Assembly (NCBI GenBank): GCA_018398765.1
Contig: JAHBMJ010004000.1
Location: 1 to 64,000, forward strand
DNA length: 64,000 nt
DNA from: Chromera velia
Taxonomy: Eukaryota > Sar > Chromeraceae
Direction: 5' to 3'
The notes under the pieces were generated by a model, which saw only the letters and a program-made list of their open reading frames with translations, did not search any database and was not told where the DNA came from. The translations under genes were made by a program, and so were the position numbers. Below, in pieces: positions 20,500 to 32,530 of this stretch; position 1 is the stretch's first letter; the number at the start of each line of letters is the position of its first letter.

Positions 20500-21540
20500 G
20501 AGTGTGCCTACAGACCGACAGAAGGACGGACGAACAGAGGGCGGAGGGCCATAGGGATAGACAGACAAATGGACAGATCGAGGTAAACGGCCAGAGGGAC
20601 AGGTGGACTAAGGGAGATGGCCATGCAGAGAGACAAACGGAGAGAGGGAGAAGGGGGCAAAGTGACAGAGTGTAGAGGGAGACAGGAGTGAAGGGACAGA
20701 TGTGGAGGGATAAAAAGACAGAGGGACATACATTGTCAAACAAACGGACAGAGCGGAAACAAAGGATGGAGGGATAGAGGGACATGGGGGCAAATGAACA
20801 GAACAGAGGGATGGAGAAAAAAAAAGATGGACGGAGGGACATGCAGAGGGAAAGAAGAAGGATGGAGAGAGAGATAGACGGAGGACAAACAGAAGAGGGA
20901 CCCGGTCTGATGGACAGAATGCAAGGGGACAGAAGGACAGAAGGCTTGATAGACAGACGGGTGGAAGGACAACATGCCAACAGAGAGAGAGAGAAAAAAA
21001 AAAGACAAAGAGGGATATGCACAGAGGGATGGAAAGACAGAGTGAAAAAAGGAGGAGGGATTCATGGAAGAGAGCAGATTCCAAGGGATATGGAAGGAAA
21101 AAAGCATGTACGTATAAACAACAGATGCATGGAGAAGAGAGGGACACAAGGAGAGGAGTACAGAAGAAAAAGGGATGGAAGGACAGATGGAGAGATTGAC
21201 GGATACTAGGAGAACAGCTGCACGAAAGAACCGAATGCGGCAGGACAGGAGGGGGAAAAAAAGATCCATGGAGGGGTCGAGAGAGAAATAGACGAACGAT
21301 GAGACCGGATGAGACAAAGGAAAAATCGAGGAAGAGTCGGAAATGAAAAAGACTAGAAAAAACATGGAGTAGTTTGAACCTGTCGGTATCGGAGGGGTGG
21401 AAAATAGGGTAGAGGGAGGAAAAAAAGAGAGCCGACCGATGGAGCGATACATGCATTAGAGAAGAAGCAGACAATAGGAGGAAAAAGTCTGGTTTGGGTC
21501 TGAAAGAAGATAAAAAAAAAGAGTCTGGCAAAATAAATAG
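20500..21540. repeat. Strand-asymmetric polypurine satellite, about 1 kb
   Basis: The plus strand is almost all A and G with short words GACAGA, GGGACA, GGACGGA, GAGAGG recurring every 10-20 bases. The minus strand is correspondingly pyrimidine-rich and carries long Ser/Leu/Pro/Cys-rich open frames (up to 307 codons), a composition effect. It is a degenerate minisatellite of no fixed unit, and such tracts can form triplex structures. Confidence 0.7.
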
Positions 21541-21559
21541 AGTGATTGTTCTGCTGAGG

Positions 21560-22620
21560 ATCTGATCTGCAGAGTGGAAAGAATCTGATTAGCAGGGTGT
21601 ATGTCGCGCTACACGCACTCGTGAACCAATGGTTCACTTTTTGGTCATGAGCTGCCAAAAATTCATGTTTTGGCAAAAAGGCTTGTTTTCAGGAGCCAAA
21701 ACCCCCCTAAAAATATGCCAAAACCCCCTTTAAAAACCATAAATTTCACTTTTCAAAGAGGCTTTGCCAAAAATTCAGGAGTGTGTGCAGCGTGGTGTAT
21801 ATGTATGTGCAAAGGATCTGATTGACAGAGTCAGTAGGTCTCTGGAAATTTGACAGACAGGGTGGGGGGGTCAGCACAGGATCTGATTGGTATGGTAGGG
21901 GGGTCTGCCAAGGATCTGATTGGCAGGGTAAGGGGGTCTGTAGAGGACCTGATCTACAGGGTAGAAGAGTCTGGCCGGAAGGGTAGGGGGGTCTGCCAAG
22001 GATCTGATCAGCACAGTGGGAGGGTCTGCAGAGGATCTGATCGGCAGAGTGGGAGGGTCTGCAGAGGATCTGATCGGCAGAGTGGGAAGGTTTGTAGAGG
22101 ATCTGATCGGCAGAGTGGGAGGGTCTGCAGAGGATCTGATCGGCAGAGGGGAGGGTCTACAGAGGATCTGATTGGCAGAGTGGGAGGGTTTGTAGAGGAT
22201 CTGATCAGCAGAGTGGGAAGGTCTGCAGAGGATCTGATCGGCAGAGTGGGGGGGTCTGTGGAAATTTGACGGGCAGAGTGGGGGGGTCTGAACAGGATCT
22301 AGTCAGCAGAGTGGGGGGTTCTGCAGAGGATCTGACGGACAGAAGGGAGGGTTTGCAGAGGATCTGGCCGGCCGGCAGAGTGGGAGGGTCTGCAGAGGAT
22401 CTGGCCGGCAGAGGGGGGTGGTCTGTAGAAATTTGATGAGCAGAGTGGGGGGGTCTGCAGAGCATCTGGCCAGCAGAGTGGGGGGGTCTGCAGGAAGATC
22501 ACAGAAGGGAGACCGGCGGACAGATTTGGGAGGTCTGCAGAGGTTCCCTGGATCTAGTGGACAGATCACGGAGGTCTGCAGAGGGTCTGGCTGGCAGAGC
22601 AGGGAGGGCTCTGCACATGG
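21560..22620. repeat. 33-bp minisatellite array, about 30 units
   Basis: Units share AGGATCTGATCGGCAGAGTG plus GGAGGGTCTGCAG. The best preserved part is 22005-22500. The unit length is a multiple of three, so the plus strand keeps one open frame of 139 codons (21850-22269) with the 11-residue repeat EDLIGRVGGSA. This resembles LEA-like or amphipathic 11-mers. No start context, splice signals or flanking domains were found, and the array decays on both sides into related words. Confidence 0.85.
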
Positions 22621-22631
22621 TCTCTCAGCCC

Positions 22632-24135
22632 AGTATCTCCGATGGGAAGACCCGGTATCTCCGATGGGAAGGCCCGGTATCTCCGATGGGAAGGCCCGGT
22701 ATCTCCGATAAGAAACCGCGGTATCTCCGACGGGAAAGCTTGGCATCTTTGATGGGAGGGCGGACCACAGCGGCTAAGAAGGGTTGAGATAGACAAACTT
22801 ACAAACGAAGGGTTGGAGGGTGATACAGAGACACAGGAGGATAAACACGGAAGACAGCTACCACAAAAGAACGGCATAAACCCAGAAAAAAAAGGTGACG
22901 GATGTATACGTGAAGTATTGAACTATATTGAAGCCTTCATAAAAAGGCTGGCAGCAAAAATCCGGAGGTCTAGCCGGAGGTGGACAAAAGAGACAGAGAG
23001 AGAGTGTGTAAAGTAAGAGAGAGGTGTTTGTACACAAGAAAATGGGCGGAGACGAACAATGGATAGGCATGAACAGAACACAGCAGAAGTAGCTGATAAG
23101 TAGCAACGGTGTGATGCAGGGATGGATGTACAGAGATAGACAGAAAGCTGGACTATGATTGAGAATCGATCAATAATCGAAAGACGACTCACCAGTTTGG
23201 CAGCGTTCTAAAGATGCGGTGCGGTTTTCCCAAGATGGCTGTTGCCTCTCTTGAAAACGCCCTCCTGGCCTGCTGCAGACAAGGGACGGGAGAGACAATT
23301 GTACGAATGAGTCATGAAGAAAAGAAAGTATCTGTCTAGGATGAAGACACAAAATTTTGAGTACAGATGGTTCACTCTTCAAAGGGCCAAAGATACAAAC
23401 GTGCAGACATAAAAAGGCCAGAAAGAGACGGGATGTGGGATGGGAAGGACCGGTGTCTCGAATGGGAAGGATCGCTGTCTTTAAGGGGAGGGACTGAATG
23501 GTGTCTCGGAGATGAAATACCGGTATCTCCGAGTGGAAAGACCAGTACTTTGAATGTGAAAGTCTGTAGAGAATCTCATGGATCTGACAGCTTGAAAAAA
23601 AACAAGGAGGGGGGTGGGTTGCAAAGGATTTGGCAGAAAGAGGGAGGGGCATCTCCAGGAGAATCGCGGAAAGAACGGCGTCTGTTGGATCTTAGCAGAC
23701 AGATCTTAGCAGACAGGTGGAAAGAGTTAATAAAGAATCTGCTGGGGTGTATGGAGAGAGAATATCGAGTGGCTGCTTGTATATATCAAAACCATACATG
23801 CTGTACGACTTTGTACATAAAAGGCAAGACAGTCTCTCACTCTAATACCTATATACCTTAATCACAAACCGAATATAGGGAGATAAACAAGGAAGGAGGA
23901 AGCTTACCGTTCAAGCAGAAGGAGTTATCATGCAAACCGGAGGAGGAACGACACTGTACAGTTGACCAACGTGGAGTATGAAAGACCAGCATCCTGGAGA
24001 GAAGAAGGGAACGGTGTTTTGAGTGGGATTCCAGATGCAGAGGACCGGTGTTTTAAATGGGAAGCACCGGTATCTCCGACCAGAAGGATTGATATCTCAA
24101 ATAGGAGGAATCGCGGTGTCTCTCGATAGGAAAGG
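22632..24135. repeat. Dispersed antisense copies of the 22-bp minisatellite
   Basis: At 22632-22760, five to six units read CGGTATCTCCGATGGGAAG, the reverse complement of the arrays at 13.2 and 32.8 kb. More degenerate units occur at about 23435-23560 and 24010-24130. The intervening sequence has no recognisable gene. The presence of the same 22-bp word outside the duplicated gene shows it spreads or exchanges independently of the exon modules. Confidence 0.75.
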
Positions 24136-24189
24136 TTGATGCCTCTGCTTTGGAAAGAGCTGGCATATTTGACGGAAAAGGCTGAATCG

Positions 24190-25480
24190 GATCTGCTTGC
24201 ATCTCTTGTTCTGCCTGTCAACTCACTCCCGTCTATCTATGGTCCTCTCTCTCCCAGGATTCAGTTTACCATTCAGCGTTTTGAGGTGTGTGCAGTCGGG
24301 TAGGAAAGAAAGTGACACAGACAAAGTGGAGTTCTCGAAGTATCATATGCAACAACAGCTGTTGCATACAATATGTATATTATATCTTGGTAAGTATACT
24401 GATAATGATACGAGTCCACAGGGTGAATGCCTCAAGAGCCAGAAAAAAGTGTCGAGCCCGTAAGACTGAATTAAGGCAACAGGCGCACAGAGATGCTATG
24501 CGGGTATGTATGACCTTAGGGCCTCACTGATGAGCTGAGCTGCCCTCTGTTGCACGTCTTGGTATATCCGTATAACAAAATGCATACATGCACTCTTTTC
24601 TATGTGTCTGCGTATTTGGTCCAAGTATGGTTGAAAACAAAAGGAAAGCTAGGTATGTATACAACATCGTCCTCTAACAATCGATGCTCCTCCAGCTGGC
24701 TCCTACTTGTGTGGTCGGAGAGTAGATTTTCTTTTAGGTAGAAGCAGCTTTTTGCATACGGGATACCATTGGGTGAGAAAGCTGCAGTAAACGCTTTGGT
24801 GTCTCTGTGAATCGTATTGGTGGAATGGACAGCACACAGCCAGCCGGGGTTCTTAGGGAGTGGAGATGCCTGTAGAAGTATAAAGGGCCCGGCGGACGGC
24901 AGACGGCATGAAAGAAGGAGACGCATCCATGCAGATTCTGTAGTGGTGAGGGGTCTGTCAATAGAGTTGACGGCAGACCACGGGGAATAAGGAGACGGAC
25001 GCCTAGTTAGTCAATCCGTTAGCTTCTCAGTCCTTTGATCAGCCACTCAGTCTGTTCCTTTTGACTTGCCTATCTGTGGTCTGTATACCCTCTATGCGTG
25101 CAGGAGGCTGTATGTTCAATCATTTTGAAGATTGATGGTGGTATGGTGGCCGTGTTCTTCTTTTCTTAGAGCTGAAATCATAGCTCTCAAAGGTAGTGGA
25201 GCCCCCTACAGAGATCTAAAAAGTCAGTCATTAGTATGGTAGTGGGAGTCAGAATCAGAGTCTTCCTTCTCTCTAATGATTTGTTTGTCTTCCCATTTTT
25301 GGTCCTGTCTCTTGGTCTTGCTTCAGTCTATGTATGTGTTGCTTTGCTAATGTCTTTACCTCTGTACATCCGTTGTGATTGTACCACGCAGCATATATTG
25401 TCCATGTTGGTTTCGTTGCTTTGCTTTGACTTATTTTTTTAGTTTTATATATGTCTCCATACCTCATTCTCGACCAAGCC
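24190..25480. other. Stretch without a recognised gene
   Basis: No conserved frame, splice-bounded exon or repeat array could be supported here. Open frames are short and of low-complexity composition. Confidence 0.5.
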
Positions 25481-25489
25481 GTTTTTTAT

Positions 25490-25720
25490 GTACACCTTTC
25501 GCGGAGTCCATCCATTTTCTTTTCCAACTTCTGCTGAACTCTCCTCTCTTCTGAGTTTCCGTAACACCTCTTGCACCATTTTCTTTTCCAATTGCTGCTA
25601 ACCCCGAGGAGGTCTTCTGACTTTTCCGTAACCCTTCCCACAGATTTTTTCTTCTTCCATTTCTGCTGAACCCCCTTCTCTTCTGAGTTTCCGTGACACC
25701 TCCTGCAGAGTCCATCTTTT
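25490..25720. repeat. Imperfect tandem repeat, about 70-bp unit, three to four copies
   Basis: Words such as CCATTTTCTTTTCCAA, TTCTGCTGAAC, CTTCTGAGTTTCCGTAACACC recur in order at 25507, 25578, 25640 and 25695. The minus strand is open over 123 codons with repeated GGVTETQKR, which is a by-product of the repetition. Confidence 0.6.
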
Positions 25721-26643
25721 TTTTTGCAACTCTGAGTTTAAGTAATACGATTACACACAGTCTTCTCGTTTGATTTCTACTAAAGTTCCATGGTGGAGTC
25801 TTTTTTGAATCTTCATGAGCCCCGCCAACATCCATACAAAATTGCTCCTGTTTTCGAAAGACTTAGAGTTCAAATTCGTGTAGATGGTCTTTATCACCTT
25901 TCTAGCCTTGTTTAATTTGTTTATCTCACTCTTTGAACATCATTTTTATTGTTTTTTTTATCACCTCTTCATCCATATCCGCGTCCACCAGACCCTTCAG
26001 GCTCCAGCAGAGTTCCTCTATTCTGCACGTATACTCTCATCATCATTTTTATTTCCAACATTTATTGCATATGACCTGTTTCGTTATCAGCACATGTTTG
26101 TATGCTATGGCCACTACTTTTTTGTAGGACGTAGAAGACGTGTTGAAAGACGTTAGACGCAATGGGTCAAGAGAGTTCTGCAACTACAATCTGGTCAGTC
26201 TAAGAGTAGAACAGTAGAACCTAGAGCAGAACAGTGAAAACTCTAATATATGGTACCTTCTCCCACACATCTGGCAGGTATACCCTGTTTTTGTATCAGC
26301 CTGGATATAGAAACGTCTTATGCATGCTTGCCTTGGTATGCGAACTTATCTAAATCCCTGAGTACTTCTTGGTGAGTCGGTAGCAGTGGTAGCAGTGGTG
26401 TTGGTGATAAGTTTGGTTTAAAAACAGTTAGGCGGACCTGTTTACCGGTGCTTTGTAGGGTTTGGTGGTACTGTCGTACCGTCATTGTGGAGCACATAGA
26501 TGTTGCTATTCTTTGTTGGTCTGCACTAGAAGGTTTCATTCTTTTTAGGAAGTGGATATGATAAAAAAGGCACCCACCTCTTTAAGTAAGGAACACTATT
26601 CTTTTTTTTTACATATTTTACGCATGAAACAATAAACAAAATC
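25721..26643. other. Stretch without a recognised gene
   Basis: AT-rich sequence with short frames only. The last 140 bases before the next gene are A/T-rich, ending ACAATAAACAAAATC just before its ATG, which would be a plausible leader. Confidence 0.4.
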
Positions 26644-27990
26644 ATGCCTGCAGGAGGAGCTATCGCCTGTCTTCTAAACATCAACCGCCTAGTGCTCTAC
26701 GCGTTCGAAAATTCACTTGTCGGAAATCCGGTGTTGATCAAGATCGGGAATACCTACAAAACTCCTGGTCAGCGATTTAACCAATATCATTTGTGCTACT
26801 CTTGGAGGGTGTCTGTGATTTGTATACTCATTTTACCACCTATAATGAGCAAAACCCGTCTAGAACACCTCGAAAAATAACTGCTCAAACTTTTGACTGA
26901 GTACCGGCTAAAGAGTCTCACCCGTTTGTTTGAGTCCCGCCAAGAGTGGCTCGTCAATGTCTTATGGGAACACGTCCTCACCACGTTTCGGAAATTTCGC
27001 GATGATATTGTGACGAACGTATACCGAACCGATGCGTATCTCTTATGGTCTGACTATCATTTTTCCTCAGAGTATGTTTTAGATCCAGGGTATACTATAG
27101 TACTTAACCCAGCTGATCAGTCAGATTGGACGTAACAAGAACACAGAGTACCGTCTGCAGTAGCATTAAATTCAGAAGAAAAGGAAGAAAATAAAAGGAT
27201 GCGTGAGCTCCAATGGTATCAAACAACGGAACAAGTAAAACAGATGACTGTCAAGGAGCTGCGATGGGCTGCAGGGTTTGATTATGAAGCACCGGCTGGC
27301 GATATGGATCTACTAAACGAATACCTTAGAGTTAAAGGTGTACCCACTGCTAGAGGTAGCCAAGCAGTGCCCGACGTAACAGCAACAACTGAGTGGGAGG
27401 TGGAAGAGATTCTGGATTACAACGAGCGATGCAATCGGTATAAACTGAGGTAGAAAGACTATCCACTTGGAAAAAATAATCCAGATTGGGTGAATGCAGC
27501 CGATTTCAAAGGCTGTAGTGACCAGTTGGTGATTGAATATCACCACAAAGTTAGAAAAGATCTCCAGCTCCTTAATCAACATCTTACCGTATTGAACTTT
27601 GACAAATGGGAGCGAGACCATGATCCACCAACTTTAGCAGCGATGAGAGTAAAAAAAGAGGATGAAGAAGAGGAAAGCATAGAATTCATACCAAGTGCAG
27701 AGTTCAAATATTATTTCAAATATCAGCTTCCGTCCACTTTTCAAAAAGAACTCGCTCAAGCGCACCCTGCATTGAAGGCGTTGTATGAATCGGGAAGAGA
27801 AGCACAGAGAAAACCTCGTTCACCCATGGCAGCTGATTAAATAATGACAAGCTCTCAAGATCAACAGATAAAGAGCTCATCAGGATGGATTAAAGCGATT
27901 CGGTTAACGCCTCAAAAGTAAGCGGCCTCTTCTGGTTACTTTGCTGAGCCTGGCATTTTTCAGGAGATGGAAGACTTTATGCGAAATGAC
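26644..27990 (+). pseudogene. Broken GIY-YIG-like / chromodomain gene, copy 2
   Basis: Paralogue of 18243-19820 in the same orientation, about 450 codons, intronless. It starts MPAGGAIACLLNINRLVLYA. The GIY-YIG-like part has KIGNTYKTPGQRFNQYH and a following TRLEHLEK helix. The chromodomain is a better match here (EWEVEEILDYNERCNRY, YPLGKNNPDWVNAADF, LVIEYHHKVRKDLQLL). Its shape, including the C-terminal EYHHK helix, is that of chromoviral integrase tails. The conserved C terminus reads EMEDFMRND. It has a few breaks. Upstream sequence is not shared with copy 1, so the two did not arise by a simple local tandem duplication that included promoters. Confidence 0.75.
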
Positions 27991-28609
27991 TAGTTAACAT
28001 ACCGTAATAATAGCCCTTATAGTAACAGTGTCACTCTTTGCAGCTCCCAACAACTATATCAGCTGGAACTACTGATAGTCGTTTTAAAAAGAATTGATGA
28101 ACATGCTGTTGGGTAGCTGGTGAAAAGTGTACTATATGATCAAAAAACGACTTCATATTTTGGCTTCTCCAAATGGCTGAGTGTATATCTATAAAAGGGT
28201 TCATTTTGAGAAGGAATTGAGACTATGTTTGTGAATTTTTTGTTTTTATATTCAAGTATAAGTGTACATGATTTTTTCAATGAAAAGATGCAAGCTTTGG
28301 GTACATATTGAAAGGGCATGTGCATGTGATGTAAATCCATATGTTGAAAGGTGGACAAACGTGAGTGATCAGCAAAAAGTGTTCTGTGGATGTAAGAAAT
28401 ACGGTCTTCAAGCAAATGTCTATAAAACTTCCAGTAGACTCGGAAAAATTATGAACAAACCCTCAATAGACTCTGATTTGCGCTCCCTCCACCCCGTCAT
28501 TGCACTGCTTTAGATGCTATACCTCCCTGTATGCTCACTTCTTTCCGTGCTCTTGACAGCACATACAGTTACTGTGGGGCAAAGCATCATCCGATTTGAG
28601 GGAAACTGT
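27991..28609. other. Stretch without a recognised gene
   Basis: AT-rich. Open frames on both strands (for example 28262-28513 plus) show no recognisable motif. Confidence 0.4.
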
Positions 28610-30430
28610 TTAGGTGTGCAGGTAGCTTTGCAAAAAATCGGAGATGGATGCAAACGTGGCTGTGTTAGGCAGATTTCCAAGAGCCTGTCCCATTTTTGCT
28701 TTATACTGGTGTACATTGTCATCCTGAGAGGCTTTTTTCCACTGTTTCCATGTCTTGGTATCTTCAAACTCGTCCTCTATGTGATCTCCACCAATGTTTT
28801 TCATTAGATTATGAGAAAACATTGTCGTGCATGGAGCAGATTTTATTATTTGTGCCTTCAAAAACTCACTAAACTGATTTTTGTTTAGCACAAAGTCAAG
28901 GTTATGCATAAGCTGCTTGAATTCGGACGAAGTCTTCAAATATTCTTTCACAAAGGCACCATACTGTTTTGGGTCGGAAAAAACGAAGAAGTGCCTCTCA
29001 ATCAGGCGTTTAATATTCATTTCAAATTGCTCAGACAACCAGTCAATCAATGTGCAAAGCCTGTTGTCTTGGTACTACCAAAACTTGTTTGATGTTTTTT
29101 CATCATACCCAATGTACCAAAATTCCCAAGGATCATTTTTATTTGAGACCCTTGATCTCTATTTTTTGAAGAGGTGTCAACTGGAATGTATACAAAATTG
29201 TGGAACCCATCTTCCCGTGGTCGAAACGGTTGTCCTTTTTCAAAGATATTCTTGATTGGCACAAGCGCTAGAGTATACTATAAGCTCTCAATGGCTCTTT
29301 CTAATTCATTGTAGTCGAATGGTACCAGTCTACTTTGCGCTGCAGCACTGCTGCTCCACGGTGTCTGTGCTATAAAGCTATCAATCACCAGTCATTGCTC
29401 TGCTTCTTCTAAGGGACCAAATAATGGAGGTTGTCTCTCGAGGTTATTTGGTCCACCTAAAAAGAGTAATTTTTTTTCTAACAGGGGAAAATCAGTTGAC
29501 CGCTCATTGTGGGGTGGAGGAAGTGCATGCTTCCAGAGAAGTTTTATATATTCTTCTAGAGTGGACCTTCCAGAGCGAAGGAGGTCGTCCCGTGGTGGAT
29601 TTGTTTGGCTGAATTAGTAGTCGTCAAGGGATGAAATTCTCTCAGCCTCAGTTTTTTCTGCTCCTGCAGGCAATGATACTGATGTTAATGGGCTTTCAAT
29701 ACATTTCATAATGGTAAACTCCCTTTCCCATGGAGTTTTTTCCTTCTTGCTATTGTTTTTCTTTTTTTCTTTGTTCTTAGTTATCTTGCTGCTATCATTG
29801 CTGTGTGATGTGTTCTGGTTACTTTTCATTTTATTGGTATTAGTAATGGTAGTGGTGGAAAAGGTGCTACTGCTGTTACTGCTACTACTACTACTACTCA
29901 GACCTAGAGTCTTTCTCTCCACATGAATATCGCTAGACAGGGCACTCAAATCAAGCAGACACTCCCTTTCTTCTATTGTATGACTAGCGTCTGTTGTAGC
30001 ATTACCAAAATCTGTCGTTAGCTCATTCATAGAGGGCAGCTAGACTATTGCATCTAGTGCTATCTTTGTTGGTGCTTGCGCTAGTGCTGTTGCTGCGGAT
30101 AGATGTTTTGACTCTGCTTGCACCTCTGCTTGCACTTCTGCTTGCACTTCTATTGTACTTTTTTTTTTTACTTCCAGTATCTGTAGTCCAGCTTCTACGA
30201 TCTCTTCTGCTTCCACTACTGGTATTGACTTCATGTTTTGTTGTCTTTCCATGCTTTTCAAAGTTGATACTGATGCTGATGCTACATTTAACAGCTCTAT
30301 GATCTTACTCTCTTTTTCTGCTTCTGCCTGCAGTGCCTCTGTAGGTATTGCTTCTGCTGTCTTCTCTTCTTCTTTTATTTCTGTTGCCAAAACGGGTGTC
30401 AATACTTTATCTTCCTGCTGTAACACAGTT
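28610..30430 (-). pseudogene. Broken long gene of unknown family
   Basis: Several consecutive minus-strand frames have consistent, protein-like composition and look like pieces of one reading frame of some 600 codons. There is an acidic N-terminal part with EVQAEVQAEVQAE and coiled-coil-like Glu/Ala runs. Next is a Ser/Thr/Asn/Lys low-complexity linker, then a globular C-terminal part (motifs FDYNELERAIE, PREDGFHNFVYIPVDTS, FVFSDPKQYGAFVKEYLK, FLKAQIIKSAPCTTMF). It is broken in several places. I recognise no family. Its place next to the GIY-YIG/chromodomain copies and against the edge of the duplicated exon block suggests a possible mobile origin, but nothing proves it. Confidence 0.5.
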
Positions 30431-30734
30431 GTGTATTAGTTTCTGTTTTTGCTTGCAATTAATTTTTTAGTATGACCGATTAAGTGCGTAAAAAATGATG
30501 TAGAGTACACCAAAGCTCTTTAGCTTTGGCAGTCTGGCCGAATTGACGTGCAAAAAAGGATGTGCCGAACACCAAGGCTCTTCAGCTTTGGCAGTCTCGC
30601 CGGCCCCTTCGCAATTCCGTCCTATAGTTACCGCTTGGGACCACCGTAGCTGATCACTGCATTCCCCACTTCTTCTTGAGTCCCTCGAGCTGGGTTCACA
30701 AGCCAAACCATTTCTTCCCCTCCCTTTCCTGCAG

Positions 30735-30932
30735 GTGCCTGGAGGGATTTCGGGAGGACCTTGAGCCTGCCCAACCTGGGGGACCTGTCTGCAGCCCAAC
30801 GAGAAGTGGTGAGTCGAGCGTATCCAGCCTGTTGATGGGTTTTGTCCGTTGGTGGCCTCACGTCTCTCCCTCTCTGCGTGCAGCCTCTTGACGCCGAACA
30901 GGACGTCGACCGCGACGCTTCTTCTTGTCAAG
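30735..30932 (+). CDS. Exon modules D3 (30735-30808) and E3 (30884-30932)
   Basis: D3 is again 74 bases and reads AWRDFGRTLSLPNLGDLSAA, then QREV. E3 reads PLDAEQDVDRDASSCQ. Acceptors (TTTCCTGCAG, GCGTGCAG) and donors (GTGAGTCG, GTATGTCC) are intact, so this copy may still be spliced. Confidence 0.55.
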
Positions 30933-31081
30933 GTATGTCCCCAAGGAATATGCTTGTCGCCCTTTTCCGTTTTCTGCCTAGTCACGTAGTCGCCTCAAGG
31001 CTCTCGCTTTCATCGTTTCGACCCGAGGCTGCAGTCCCTTTTTTTGTAGTGTCATCCTCCAAAAAAGAAGAATCATCCGGC

Positions 31082-31311
31082 TGTCACCACCATTTGAAGG
31101 TGAAAGCAGGGGGCGGTGACAGGGGTGACAGTGGTGACACCTCTTTCCAAAACTTTTCTTTTCTATATAGCCCCCCCTCTTTTTTTTCTCTATATACTTT
31201 TTCTCAAAAGGTGTCATTAGTATCACCACTGTCACCGATGAGGTGCTTTCACCTTCTTGAGTGGATGACACTTCGGTTTAAAGACTGTCACCCACGGTTG
31301 GAAGTGTCACC
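31082..31311. repeat. GTGTCAC-rich inverted-repeat element, copy 3
   Basis: It matches the copies at 10571 and 11606: GAAGGTGAAAGCA and GTGACAGTGGTGACAC arms, T-rich loop, then GTCACCGATGAGGTGCTTTC. It lies in the same place relative to exon E. Confidence 0.75.
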
Positions 31312-31766
31312 TCTCTCTCTTTTGCCTGTCTGTGCAGCCTTTTTATGAGTCCTGAGCCTTTGAGTCTCCTTTTAGCTTGCTCTTTGGCTCTGTCTGCCCT
31401 CTCCAATGGTCTTGCAGCGGTAGGAACCCTTCCTTCTTCTCCCTCCCGGGCCTCCTGCCACCCCCACCTCCTTCTCCTTCTTTTCTCTTTTCTCCCTGCT
31501 GTCCTGTCCGCTGGCCTGGCAGTCCTCCTGCTCTTCTCCTGTTGCGATCCTGGATTGTTCATGTCCCTCCTTCTATGCTCTGTAGCCCTGGGCTCTCTTC
31601 TGTTCTGTCTGGTCCTTTCCGTTCTTTCTCTTCTTTCGTCTTGTCTGCTTTCTTCCCGCCTTTTTTTTAGCTGCCTCTGACGATCCCTACTTCTTGCACC
31701 TTCCTTGGGGGGAAGTGTCTTTCTCTTCTCTCTTGTGTCGACGTTGTTTTTGTGTGCTTGATGCAG

Positions 31767-32443
31767 GCCGATGTGAAGGTATTGGAGAGACCTTTGCCCT
31801 CCAGATCATGGGGCCAAAGGACGACGGCTGCCCCCACCTGTTTGCAACCCTACGACAAGAGGTGAGCTGGGCGTGCCAGCAGGGGTCTCAAAGGCTTTTC
31901 TGTCCCATCTTTTGTTTGCGTGTCTCTGCCCCTCTATCCTTTTGTCCCCCTGGTACCCTGCGTGCAGCCTCTAGCCATTGCTGGCGCTCCTTTGGATAGC
32001 TACGTGAATCCTACAGGTGGGTCTCCATACCAGCTGTCCTGCCTTCCGTTGGCCCTTCCTTTTAGGGGCTCCCTCCTTTGGCCTCTCTAGCTACCTGCAA
32101 CCCTGTCTGTCCGTCCGTCCATCCGTCCTCCGTGTACTGCTTTCCAGTTTCGTGAGTTTGTGAACCCATACCGCGTTCTCTTGTGTGCTGGCCATCGTTC
32201 CTGCTCCGAACAGCTTTTCTATTTCCCGTCTTGGCTCTTTGCAGATCCCCGCAGGCGTCTTGATAGAAGCCCCGTGAGGGGGAAGGTGGCGAAGTCGAGC
32301 CTGGGGCCCAAGGGTGCGGCCTGGGAGTTTCTTCAAGCGGTGAGTAGAGCATGCCTACCCTGGTGGTCTCAGGTTCTGTTGACTTGTTCTAAGCAAGACC
32401 TTTGCCATAGAGTGTGTGTGTATGTGTGTATATGTGGGTATGT

Positions 32444-32484
<41 letters not shown>

Positions 32485-32486
32485 TA

Positions 32487-32530
<44 letters not shown>

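Noticed and set aside
20405-21531. Minus-strand Ser/Leu/Pro-rich frames up to 307 codons
   Set aside because: They are the complement of the polypurine satellite. Composition is repetitive and no domain, start context or splice site supports them.
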